NCBI GenBank assembly: GCA_965219515.1
Contig: OZ244776.1
Coordinates: forward strand, 1,054,001 to 1,118,000
Direction: 5' to 3'
Origin: Ilyomonas sp965219515
GTDB taxonomy: Bacteria > Bacteroidota > Bacteroidia > Chitinophagales > Chitinophagaceae
Length of the DNA: 64,000 bases
Shown: positions 7,635 to 14,963 of the stretch, piece by piece
How the letters are laid out: each line of letters begins with the position of its first letter
Numbering within the stretch: position 1 is the first letter of the stretch
Position numbers and translations under genes: made by a program
Notes under the pieces: generated by a model
Told to the model about the DNA's origin: nothing
Database searches by the model: none
What the model saw: only the letters and a program-made list of their open reading frames with translations

Positions 7635-7840
7635 TGCAGCCAACAAAAGTATTGCTGCAAGCGGGGCAGACACGGCGCAGCATCAACAGTAGTAATGCTA
7701 TTAAGCTTTAGTTCCAGCGCGACGGAACGCAGGTGAGCATTAGTAAGTAAACATCAACAATTAATCATTAATTTAGCTTCGGTTACCGGCTGACACGGCG
7801 CTATTATCCCGCCTGCAAGCAATACCGAAACGTTGGCTGC
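7635..7840 (+). repeat. attC-type site 7 (206 nt)
   Basis: R'' TGCAGCCAAC 7635-7644 and R' GTTGGCTGC 7832-7840. The arms GTATTGCTGCAAGCGGGGC and CCCGCCTGCAAGCAATAC pair. It is a close relative of sites 5, 15 and 25. Confidence 0.88.
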
Positions 7841-7894
7841 TATAGAAAAGCAGCGTTTATGCTCAAACATTTATCTAATTCTAAAGCTTCTCAT

Positions 7895-8434
7895 ATGCAA
7901 AAAATCCTGACCATACTTCTTTGCTGCTTTATTTTGACACAAAGTTTCGCACAGACGGAAAGAAAAGTTTCAACTTATTTGTTGACGCAATATAATTATA
8001 CAATTTACGACTACACATTAGGTAATAACCCTTGGGGTATTGGACTTGGACTCCAAACATTTTTCAACAACAAATCAAAGTTTAAACCTACAATAGAGTT
8101 GACAGGTGATATTTATTTAGAAGATGATAAGGTTTTTCGGTCAAATCCAGACGGCAGTTTTCCGAAAGATGGCAATGATGTTGGTAGCATGATAAATTTA
8201 TTTGCTGGCTCATCATTTCAGCCGACAAAAAGTATTTATTTATCGTTTTTAGCTGGACCAAGCTTCATCAGCGGGCAAACTTTATTAGGTATAAAACCTT
8301 CTGTTGGTTTTTATTTTTCTCCAAGGCAAAGGTGGACAGGAAAAATTTCTTATATTAATATTTTTAATCGTACAAAAATTATAAATGAAGATTTTGGTTC
8401 ATTAAGTTTTGCGATTGGACTAAAACTTTTTTGA
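7895..8434 (+). CDS. Outer-membrane beta-barrel-like secreted protein (cassette 8)
   Basis: From ATG 7895 the product is 179 residues with a classic signal peptide (QKILTILLCCFILTQSFAQ, cut before TERK). An in-frame ATG at 7859 would add 12 residues before the signal peptide and is less likely. The mature part reads as an eight-stranded-barrel-like protein with glycine-rich turns (NPWGIGLGLQTFF, FLAGPSFISG, SLSFAIGLKLF) and an aromatic C-terminal residue, typical of outer-membrane insertion. It is the single gene of its cassette. Confidence 0.7.
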   Translation: MQKILTILLCCFILTQSFAQTERKVSTYLLTQYNYTIYDYTLGNNPWGIGLGLQTFFNNKSKFKPTIELTGDIYLEDDKVFRSNPDGSFPKDGNDVGSMINLFAGSSFQPTKSIYLSFLAGPSFISGQTLLGIKPSVGFYFSPRQRWTGKISYINIFNRTKIINEDFGSLSFAIGLKLF

Positions 8435-8442
8435 CAATGTAC

Positions 8443-8640
8443 AGCAGCCAACAAGTGCATTTGCAATAGCATGGCTGACGGAATAACATCGGCTGCAAAT
8501 CATCTATCAGCTTTTGTTCCGGCAGACATTTCGCTATTAAGCATTTGTTGTTATCTTAAACTTTAGTTTTTCAATTAAGCATTTGTTCCGGCTGACAGTT
8601 CGCTATTGCCATGCCATCGCAAATGCTTACCGTTATGTGC
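8443..8640 (+). repeat. attC-type site 8 (198 nt)
   Basis: R'' AGCAGCCAAC 8443-8452 and R' GTTATGTGC 8632-8640. The arms GCATTTGCAATAGCATGGC and GCCATGCCATCGCAAATGC pair with the usual small central mismatch. It is nearly the same site as number 14. Confidence 0.88.
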
Positions 8641-9154
8641 CATACAGACCGACCATTTACAGCAGTGGACAGTTGACAGACCAAACGCATTGTATCATTT
8701 ATAAGAGTTGAGCGACTGCCCAACCCAATTGCTGTTCTTTGTGGACACAACGCTGTTTGCAGGCTTTACTTTATTTCAGGTTGGACAATCGCTCAACTCT
8801 TTATAGGTGGACAGAACGCAGTTAGATTTATCAGCCTTTCACGGCAGACAATTGCCAATCTGTACGGACACATAACTTTTCTGTAAAAAACATTTGCGGC
8901 TATCAGCAGCAGGCGGATACAAGACTTTAGTTTTATATTGGTTTGCATTCGGACACTTACTTTTATAGATAGACAATGTGTTGCAAGTTCCTTTGCTTTT
9001 GCAACTTTGTTCCGGGCGACACATTCGCTGCTCTTTACAATTCAAAGTTGTTATGACAAAGCTTTAGTGCGACACTCACAAGACAGAAAGCTGACCGTAT
9101 TTGTTTGCTTGACAATACAACGGGCAAGTTGCGCAAGGTGGACACAGATTAAAC
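8633..9154 (+). other. Cassette 9, non-coding, with a long inverted repeat
   Basis: Ends match over 10 nt (GTTATGTGCC and GGCACATAAC), so this is a cassette of about 530 nt. The frames on both strands start in odd places, are Cys/Arg-rich and do not look like protein. Its notable feature is an inverted repeat of about 26 bp at 8700-8725 and 8779-8805. GTGGACA words recur (8665, 8741, 8807, 9140). It may specify a structured RNA. Confidence 0.55.
8700..8805. repeat. Long inverted repeat inside cassette 9
   Basis: The left arm 8700-8725 (contains GAGTTGAGCGACTGCCCAAC) and right arm 8779-8805 (contains GTTGGACAATCGCTCAACTC) are complementary with two mismatches and one single-base gap. The loop is about 53 nt. 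It has no attC core at its outer ends. Confidence 0.75.
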
Positions 9155-9293
9155 GGCACATAACATTCGGTTTGCCACCATGCGGGCAGACGAACAAGTG
9201 CTGAACATTAGTTTTTCAATCAAACTATTGTGCTATATTCGGCTGACGAAATGCTATTTCCCGCACAGCGGCAAGCCGGCACTCGTTATGTGC
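9155..9293 (+). repeat. attC-type site 9 (139 nt, short class)
   Basis: R'' GGCACATAAC 9155-9164 and R' GTTATGTGC 9285-9293. The arms GGTTTGCCACCATGCGGG and CCCGCACAGCGGCAAGCC pair. The two GAC motifs are 56 nt apart. Confidence 0.88.
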
Positions 9294-9449
9294 AACCTGT
9301 GACTTCTCTTTGCCGGTATTATTTTGCTCTCTTTTCCGTGTTGGTTCGTTCGTTCAGGTTGACGCTGCCAGGCAAGTGACTGCAACAAGCAAAGCTTTTG
9401 TTTCGGGTGTGGCTTCTGGCAGTCAGGTTTCGGGTGACGCAATCAGGTC
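9286..9449 (+). other. Non-coding mini-cassette, copy A (cassette 10)
   Basis: About 165 nt lie between R' GTTATGTGC (9285) and R'' TGCACATAAC (9450-9459). It opens with GCAACCTGTGACTTCTCTTT and ends with CAGTCAGG...GGGTGACGCAATCAGGTC. Three more copies are at 16711, 17067 and 22367. Copy A is of the same subtype as D (contains GCCAGGCAAGTGACTGCAAC). Open frames are not conserved between subtypes, so it is probably non-coding. Confidence 0.75.
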
Positions 9450-9652
9450 TGCACATAACATGAGGTTTTGCGTCAGCACGGCTGACATTCGTCAGCCGCT
9501 GCTTCAGCTCTTTTTTGGGGCTTCAGTCATCAGCCCGACGGAACCCGGTTGGTCATCAGCGGTTGTTTGTATCTTCGGTTTTTTATTTGGCTTTTGTCCA
9601 TGCCGACGGATTGCATCCGTCGTGCCGAACACAAAGCCCGAACGTTAGCTGC
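9450..9652 (+). repeat. attC-type site 10 (203 nt)
   Basis: R'' TGCACATAAC 9450-9459 and R' GTTAGCTGC 9644-9652. The arms GGTTTTGCGTCAGCACGGC and CGTGCCGAACACAAAGCC pair. An extra 7-bp hairpin, GACGGAT-TGC-ATCCGTC (9605-9621), sits beside the right arm. Confidence 0.85.
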
Positions 9653-9658
9653 CACTTT

Positions 9659-10510
9659 ATGAAGTCTTTAATATTCATATCATTCTTTACAATTTTGACA
9701 ACCTATGTTTTTTCACAGACTAAGGAGACTAAGTATTATGACAATGGTAAAATAAGACTTCAAGGGTTTGTAAAAGATAATACTTACGACAGCACATTTA
9801 TTTCATACTATGAGAACGGAAATAAAAAAGCGGAAGGTGTTTTTAAAAAATGTAATTATAAGACAAGCTCTGTATCAATCGTACAAATGACTTGTGGTGT
9901 GGGCAGAGACACGACTGAACCTAATTTTGGTATAAAAAATGGACAATGGAAATACTATTATCAAAGTGGACAGATTAAAAATATTGAAAACTATTTTTGC
10001 AATATCAACGTTGGACAATGGCTTTTCTACGACTCAACAGGAAAGCTTTTGGAAAATGAATTTTATAATGCAGGTAATTTAATTCAACGACAAGAATATT
10101 CCACAACAGGCAATCTTGAGAAATTCATTACAAGGACTTATCAATCATTCAAAGAAAATAAAAAAGATAAAAGCTATAAAACAATTTACAAAGACAACAT
10201 TTTAGAATATTACGAAACAGGCGAACTTAAATGTATAAAGACAGTTAACGAAGACGATGAGCCAACAGGTAAATACATTGAATATTGGCAAAATGGATTT
10301 GTAAAAATTGAAGGCGAATATAAAGATGGAGTAAAGAATGGCATTTTCAAAGAGTACTATGAAAATGGAAATACAAAGTTTGAAGGAATAATAAAAAATG
10401 ATATTCCGCAAGACAAACAATATTTTTCAAACGACAAAGGAAAAAATATTAAAATTGAGACGTGGAAGAAAGGGAAACTCATAAAGACCGAGGAGAAAAG
10501 CGGCAGCTAA
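9659..10510 (+). CDS. Secreted MORN/YwqK-type repeat protein (cassette 11)
   Basis: From ATG 9659 the product is 283 residues with a signal peptide (KSLIFISFFTILTTYVFSQ). The body is a run of about nine repeats of the pattern YY-x-NG-x(4)G-x-(Y/F), for example YYDNGKIRLQGFV, YYENGNKKAEGVF, YWQNGFVKIEGEYKDG and YYENGNTKFEG, known as MORN or YwqK-family repeats. They are often annotated as antitoxin but mostly of unknown role. The ATG lies only 15 nt after the cassette boundary, so there is no room for a promoter of its own. The TAA stop is inside the R'' core GCTAAC. Confidence 0.82.
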   Translation: MKSLIFISFFTILTTYVFSQTKETKYYDNGKIRLQGFVKDNTYDSTFISYYENGNKKAEGVFKKCNYKTSSVSIVQMTCGVGRDTTEPNFGIKNGQWKYYYQSGQIKNIENYFCNINVGQWLFYDSTGKLLENEFYNAGNLIQRQEYSTTGNLEKFITRTYQSFKENKKDKSYKTIYKDNILEYYETGELKCIKTVNEDDEPTGKYIEYWQNGFVKIEGEYKDGVKNGIFKEYYENGNTKFEGIIKNDIPQDKQYFSNDKGKNIKIETWKKGKLIKTEEKSGS

Positions 10511-10703
10511 CATGGGGTTTTGTGCAAGCAGGGCTTGACGTTCAAACTTCGGCATTTTGCATCGCTGTACTTTAGTTCGGGCTTGACGGAATTCTGTTGG
10601 GCTTTTAGTTGTTATCTTGTACTTTTATTTCTTTATTGGGCTTCAGTTCCGGGCTGGACAAACAACAATGCCCTGCCTGCACAAAGCCCTGTTCGTTGTG
10701 CGA
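10502..10703 (+). repeat. attC-type site 11 (202 nt)
   Basis: R'' GGCAGCTAAC 10502-10511 and R' GTTGTGCGA 10695-10703. The arms GGGTTTTGTGCAAGCAGGGC and GCCCTGCCTGCACAAAGCCC pair. Confidence 0.88.
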
Positions 10704-10722
10704 AACTCAGAAGCATACTTTT

Positions 10723-11283
10723 ATGATGAAGAAGGTAATGATGTTAACGTTCTATTCATTATTCTGTATCTATTCTTTTGGACAAATAAAAGGACCCGAC
10801 GCTATAACACCCGCTGTACTTCAAAAAATTAAAGCAGAAGTAAACAAAGAAGCTATAAGATTTAAAGACTCTTTGAAGAAAGAAGATGGAATAACAAACG
10901 AATACATAGAGTACTCTGTTGATACCTTCAAATTACAACATATTGCTGACAAAAGGATTGATATAGACTGGTCAACTGTTGGAATGAATATTACCGTTGA
11001 CGAAATGACCGATGGTTACGATAAGTTGATGAATAAGTATTATCAGAAATTGATGCATACGCTAGATCCGGATGATAAAAAGGCATTGGTAAATGCTCAA
11101 CGTGCTTGGCTGCAATTCAGAACAGCCGAAATGAAATTAGTTGGAGTTTTGACAAACAATGATAAGTATTCAGGCGGCGGGACAATTCAATCTAATATTA
11201 GTGTAAGTGATTATTCAGACCTTGTAATAAAAAGAACAGACCAGCTTTTTGACTATTATAATGGAACAATAGATTGGCGATAA
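10723..11283 (+). CDS. Secreted LprI/DUF1311-like protein (cassette 12)
   Basis: The product is 186 residues from ATG 10723, 28 nt after the cassette boundary. The signal peptide is MKKVMMLTFYSLFCIYSFG. The mature part carries the LprI-type (DUF1311) pattern: N-x-Y-Y-Q-K-L near YDKLMNKYYQKLMHTL, then ALVNAQRAWLQFRTAEM and the late GGGTIQ segment with a terminal R-T-x-Q-L. Family members are periplasmic or surface proteins; a few inhibit lysozyme, but here the role is unknown. The cysteines of classical LprI are absent. Cassette ends match over 10 nt. Confidence 0.75.
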   Translation: MMKKVMMLTFYSLFCIYSFGQIKGPDAITPAVLQKIKAEVNKEAIRFKDSLKKEDGITNEYIEYSVDTFKLQHIADKRIDIDWSTVGMNITVDEMTDGYDKLMNKYYQKLMHTLDPDDKKALVNAQRAWLQFRTAEMKLVGVLTNNDKYSGGGTIQSNISVSDYSDLVIKRTDQLFDYYNGTIDWR

Positions 11284-11287
11284 AGAA

Positions 11288-11488
11288 TTCGCACAACAAA
11301 AGGTTTTCTGCTATGCCGGCTGACTGTTCGCTGCAGCAACTTTAGTTCTCTTGTCATCTTTTGTTCCGGCTTGACGTTATCAATCGAACTGTTGTTCTTA
11401 CCTTCATCTTTAATCAACAATCGGCTTTTGTTATCGGCTGACGGAACATAGAATGCCAGCACACCAGAAAGCCTCGAACGTTGTGCGG
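11288..11488 (+). repeat. attC-type site 12 (201 nt)
   Basis: R'' TTCGCACAAC 11288-11297 and R' GTTGTGCGG 11480-11488. The arms GGTTTTCTGCTATGCCGGC and GCCAGCACACCAGAAAGCC pair. Confidence 0.88.
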
Positions 11489-11501
11489 TTATTTTAAGAC
11501 A

Positions 11502-11993
11502 ATGAATCACACATTTAACGACTATAAAATTTGCATTGGTAATTCCAATAATTATCCAGACAAGTATGTTGCTTATATTGAAGAATTATATAACGTCATT
11601 ACAATTATTGACAACAAAGACCAAGCTGCCGATAAATTAAGACCACTTTTTGACAAAGAAATAGAGCGTTTAAAAGATGAACAGCAAATCATTCCTAATC
11701 CTGGTAGTGGAAAAGCGAAAGTGACATTTGCAGCAAATGACAAGATTGAAAAATTGAGACCGTTTATAGATAATTTTTGGAATAAAGTTTTAAAAACATC
11801 TTTCGGGACTTCATTCGTTTTTAATGAAAGTTTTTTTAGAGATTGGGAACATTATTTAAGCAACGGTAGGCAAGAACTAATTGACACAGTAAAAAAAGAA
11901 TATGCGTACGACATTACAGAAATCTATGACAAGCCTATTTATATAATATTGACAGAATTAAGAAAGTATCAGACATTTACTGGTACTTGGTAA
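11502..11993 (+). CDS. Unknown cytoplasmic protein (cassette 13)
   Basis: The product is 163 residues from ATG 11502, with no signal peptide or membrane segment. The sequence is helical and charged in the middle (DKEIERLKDEQQ, NDKIEKLRPFIDNFWNKVLK) with conserved-looking aromatic residues late (FRDWEHYLSN, ELRKYQTFTGTW). The family is not recognised. The frame remains open upstream to a TTG in the R' core, but ATG 11502, 22 nt into the cassette, is the sensible start. Cassette ends agree only partly (GTTGTGCGGTT versus AACCGCTAAC). Confidence 0.65.
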   Translation: MNHTFNDYKICIGNSNNYPDKYVAYIEELYNVITIIDNKDQAADKLRPLFDKEIERLKDEQQIIPNPGSGKAKVTFAANDKIEKLRPFIDNFWNKVLKTSFGTSFVFNESFFRDWEHYLSNGRQELIDTVKKEYAYDITEIYDKPIYIILTELRKYQTFTGTW

Positions 11994-12137
11994 GTATGAA
12001 ACAAAACAACCGCTAACAAATGGTTTGGCAAAAAATTGGCTGACAACACGCAACATCGACTTTAGTTTCGCTATTCAGCTTCAGTAATCAGCTTGACTTT
12101 ATAAATTTGGCAACAGAAAGAACAATGAACTTTTTAG

Positions 12138-13240
12138 GGCTTTGTTGCATGAATCAATTTATAAGGTTTAAATAACCTATCCTGGAATCGTTAAGCTACT
12201 TTTACGCTTATTGGTTTGCTTGTTTTCAATGTTATGTTTAATATTTTGCAACCAATTCTTACTTCTGTGAGTTGATTTTCTTTTCGTCTTGCCAATAACT
12301 TATCACCCACAATTGTTTTGTACCTGAACATCGTGGTTTCCGCTTTACTCCGCTGGTGATAACGGGTTTGAATTTTCCATTCTTTTCGTCCTGTTTCCCC
12401 TATCGTTTCTATAGCTCTATCCCTTTGTTGTAAACAGGCATCCCCTTTTTTACTCATCACTGCGTTTTTCCTTGGCGGTATAACCTGTTCTATATTGTCT
12501 TTTGCCAACCGTTTACGCACCTTCTTTTTATCGTAAGCACCGTCGCCTGTAAAACTTTTTACTTCCTTTTTGATCTGTGTCAATAAGGCATCCACTTCAG
12601 TGGCGTCATCAACCGCATTGGTAGTCAGTGTTACCGCTTCCACCTGTTGTGTCTGTTCATCCACTGCCACATGCAGTTTCATCCAGGTGCGGTGCTTGCC
12701 CGCTCCATGTTTGCGAACTTTCCATTCCCCTTCTCCATATACCTTCAGACCCGTGCTGTCAACCACTATATCTGTAACCGTTCTGTTGCTCCCTCCTGTC
12801 TGCAGCTTCACATCCAAAGCCTTGCTGCGCCTGCAGATTACACTGTAATGGGGCACTTTTACATCTGCTTTTGTCAGTTTGAAAAAACTGCACATAAAGC
12901 CTTCCGTTTGCCGCAATGCCAAGTGGTATATCTTACGGATGGTAAGGCATATTTCTATAGCCCTATCACTGTATTGCTTCTGACCCCCACGCCTGTTCCC
13001 CTCACGGGGAGCTTTCCAATGATCTGCAATGTCTTTCTCTATCCATAAACACAAAGACCCGCGTTGCTGTAATCCATTATTGTAAGCCGACCAGTTTCTG
13101 ACTTTGTACTTATCTTTACTCATCAGGTATAGATTGTGTTGTTAATGATGTTGTAACCACTAACTAACTAATCTATGCCTGTTCTTTTTTATAAGTGAAT
13201 AACTATCGCTCATCTTTATATTTATTCATGCAACAACGCC
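12138..13240 (-). mobile_element. IS5-family insertion sequence, copy 2 (1103 bp)
   Basis: It has the same length and the same inverted repeats as the copy at 3440-4542. The left flank ACTTTTTAG is identical to that of copy 1, while the right flank is ACTTGACGT, so no 9-bp duplication is present. Insertion point and orientation within the attC are the same in both copies. Confidence 0.9.
12191..13123 (-). CDS. IS5-family (IS903-like group) DDE transposase, copy 2
   Basis: This 310-residue transposase appears intact and is identical to the one at 3493-4425 except YNNGL for YNSGL near residue 16. DDE residues lie in DSTGLKVYG, GDGAYDKK and KAETTMFRYK. The near identity of the two copies shows recent duplication. 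Confidence 0.93.
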   Translation of the reverse strand: MSKDKYKVRNWSAYNNGLQQRGSLCLWIEKDIADHWKAPREGNRRGGQKQYSDRAIEICLTIRKIYHLALRQTEGFMCSFFKLTKADVKVPHYSVICRRSKALDVKLQTGGSNRTVTDIVVDSTGLKVYGEGEWKVRKHGAGKHRTWMKLHVAVDEQTQQVEAVTLTTNAVDDATEVDALLTQIKKEVKSFTGDGAYDKKKVRKRLAKDNIEQVIPPRKNAVMSKKGDACLQQRDRAIETIGETGRKEWKIQTRYHQRSKAETTMFRYKTIVGDKLLARRKENQLTEVRIGCKILNITLKTSKPISVKVA

Positions 13241-13534
13241 ACTTGACGTTATAAATTTAACTTCGGTTCTGGGCTGACGAGTTTCAAATACCAGTTCTTC
13301 GCCAAGCCCAACCGTTGGCTGTAATGTGTTCAGACGACTTCTAAACTTTAAAGAGTAACGATTGACACCATAAAGAGGTTTACTGTTCGACATGACTCCA
13401 GCAATAATTTATCGGCTGACAACAGAAATTTGCCATAATTATTGCATATTGACTAAGTTTTGAAAACTTAGCTTGACAATTTGAATTTAAGATAATCAAC
13501 CGCCAATTTAAAAGAGCAATCTGACACACATTAA

Positions 13535-13834
13535 ATGAAGACAAAAACTTTAGCATTGGCTTTTTTCATTTTTCATTTAGCTATACTCTTATTTATCTGT
13601 GTGACTTGGTATAACTACAATAATAGCGTTTTTGATTATGGTGAAACGACAGGAGGATTTTTTGCTATTGCCTTGTCAATCGCTACTTTTTACTACTTTG
13701 GTTTGACCGTATGGACTTATACAATATACAAAAAGACACAACAAAATCAAGCCAGCGTAAAGTTGCAACTTGCAATCATTTTCACTTTAAGCATCTTAAC
13801 AACGATATTCCTTTTTTATAAAATCTATTATTAA
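13535..13834 (+). CDS. Small integral membrane protein (cassette 14)
   Basis: The product is 99 residues with three hydrophobic segments: about residues 5-25 (LALAFFIFHLAILLFICVTW), 40-62 (GGFFAIALSIATFYYFGLTVW) and 78-96 (LAIIFTLSILTTIFLFYKIYY). A short KKTQQNQ loop lies between the second and third. No family is recognised. The cassette ends are an exact 10-nt match (GTTGGCTGTA and TACAGCCAAC). About 210 nt of AT-rich leader precedes it, containing TTGACA-like words but no clean TAnnTTTG. Confidence 0.68.
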   Translation: MKTKTLALAFFIFHLAILLFICVTWYNYNNSVFDYGETTGGFFAIALSIATFYYFGLTVWTYTIYKKTQQNQASVKLQLAIIFTLSILTTIFLFYKIYY

Positions 13835-13866
13835 AAATAATTTTTGACAGCATGAGAAAATCACAC

Positions 13867-14064
13867 TACAGCCAACAAGTGCATTTGCAATAGCATGGCT
13901 GACGGAATAAACTCATCTGCAAATCATTTATCAGCAATAGTTTCGGCAGACATTACGCTATTGAACATTAGTTGTTATCTTCAACTTCAGTTTTTCAATT
14001 TAGCATTTCTTCCGGCTGACAGTTCGCTATTGCCATGCCATCGCAAATGCTTACCGTTGGCAGA
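13867..14064 (+). repeat. attC-type site 14 (198 nt)
   Basis: R'' TACAGCCAAC 13867-13876 and R' GTTGGCAGA 14056-14064. The arms GCATTTGCAATAGCATGGC and GCCATGCCATCGCAAATGC pair. It is very similar to site 8 although the cassettes it serves are unrelated. Confidence 0.88.
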
Positions 14065-14112
14065 AAGCTTATTTTAACGACGCGAAGTTCATAAGTTCAT
14101 ATCAATTTGTTG

Positions 14113-14120
14113 TAAGTTTG
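14113..14120 (+). promoter_or_regulatory. Bacteroidota -7 promoter element (cassette 15)
   Basis: TAAGTTTG matches TAnnTTTG and ends 3 nt before ATG 14124. Transcription would begin at or next to the start codon, giving a leaderless mRNA. Confidence 0.5.
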
Positions 14121-14123
14121 AAC

Positions 14124-14582
14124 ATGAAATTTTATGTTGACACATCAGTTTGGGGCGGACATGAAGATGAAGAATTTGAAGAATGGACTGTTCCTTTTTT
14201 TGAACAAGCACGACAAGGAAAATTTACAATAGTCATTTCTGATGTAACGGTACGAGAGTTAGTTCCTGCACCATCACGAGTTCGAGAGTTGACTGACTCA
14301 ATTCCTGATGAATATTTAGAATTAGTTTCATTGACAAAGGAACAAGACAATCTTGCTCAACAATATATTAAGGAAGGTGCGTTAACACCAAAATACGAAT
14401 CCGATGCTCAACACATTGCAATCGCAACAGTTCTAAAAGTTGAAAGTTTAGTAAGCTGGAATTTCAAACACATGGTAAACTTTTTCCGTATTAGACAGTA
14501 TAACTCAATTAACCTTAAATTTGGATATTCAATTATTGATATTAGAACTCCAAAAGAAATAATTTATGGAAACGACGATTGA
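14124..14582 (+). CDS. PIN-domain protein, probable toxin (cassette 15)
   Basis: The product is 152 residues from ATG 14124 (a TTG two codons upstream lies inside the -7 element). PIN-fold RNase signatures: YVDTSVWGG at the N-terminus (first Asp), the RELVPAPSRV segment with Glu, SDAQHIAIATV (Asp) and LVSWNFKHMVN near the end. PIN proteins in this setting are RNase toxins. The gene comes before its partner (14566-14772) and overlaps it by 17 nt, the reverse of the usual VapB-VapC order and of the other two pairs in this array. Confidence 0.78.
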   Translation: MKFYVDTSVWGGHEDEEFEEWTVPFFEQARQGKFTIVISDVTVRELVPAPSRVRELTDSIPDEYLELVSLTKEQDNLAQQYIKEGALTPKYESDAQHIAIATVLKVESLVSWNFKHMVNFFRIRQYNSINLKFGYSIIDIRTPKEIIYGNDD

Positions 14583-14772
14583 AGGTTTTAAAGCAGTTGA
14601 CTTTATGCGTAAAGTGCGAGAAGAAATGAGCAACCTTTACAACACAGACAAAGAAAAATATTTTGAAGAGATACATAAGGCAATGGCAGATTTTAAAGCT
14701 CGCAGACAAAAGCCTTCTGCCAACAAACGTATTGCTGCAAGCGGGGCTGACTCAGCGCAGCATCAGCAGTAG
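14566..14772 (+). CDS. Probable antitoxin partner of the PIN protein, with attC-encoded tail (cassette 15)
   Basis: The product is 68 residues; ATG 14566 overlaps the end of the PIN gene. It is a charged helical protein (AVDFMRKVREEMSNLY, EKYFEEIHKAMADFKARRQK), as expected for a small neutralising partner. The reading frame does not stop before the cassette end but runs through the R'' core. The last 17 or so residues (from SANKRIAASGAD) are encoded by site 15 and almost match the tail of the hydrolase at 4648-5787. Confidence 0.7.
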   Translation: METTIEGFKAVDFMRKVREEMSNLYNTDKEKYFEEIHKAMADFKARRQKPSANKRIAASGADSAQHQQ

Positions 14773-14917
14773 TAATTCTGTTCAGCTTTAGTTCCAGCAT
14801 GACGGAACGCTATTGAGCAATAGTAATAAACATCAACAATTAATCATTACTTAGCTTCGATTATCGGCTGACACGGCTCTGTTATCCCGCCTGCAAGCAA
14901 TACGGAACGTTAGCGGC
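14715..14917 (+). repeat. attC-type site 15 (203 nt)
   Basis: R'' TTCTGCCAAC 14715-14724 and R' GTTAGCGGC 14909-14917. The arms GTATTGCTGCAAGCGGGGC and CCCGCCTGCAAGCAATAC pair. The antitoxin frame ends inside it. Confidence 0.88.
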
Positions 14918-14963
14918 TATTTTGTAGCAGACCCTAAAATTCTAAAAAATATATTCTTCTTAA

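Larger units (their letters stand above)
12008..13322 (+). repeat. attC-type site 13, interrupted by IS5-like copy 2
   Basis: R'' AACCGCTAAC 12008-12017 and R' GTTGGCTGT 13314-13322. Without the insertion it would be about 212 nt. The segment from GGTTTGGCAAAAAA to the IS (about 120 nt) is almost identical to that in site 4, while the segment after the IS differs. Confidence 0.82.

Noticed and set aside
8938..9204. Plus-strand 88-codon frame in cassette 9
   Set aside because: It runs through the R'' core, is rich in Cys and Arg and overlaps another frame on the other strand; no protein-like pattern.
9254..9442. Minus-strand frame of 62 codons in mini-cassette copy A, also seen in copy D
   Set aside because: The frame is disrupted in copies B and C, starts inside attC and has low-complexity composition, so it is not a conserved protein.
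13241..13534. Possible gene between IS copy 2 and the membrane-protein gene
   Set aside because: Only the right half of attC 13 and about 210 nt of AT-rich leader are present; no frame of note.
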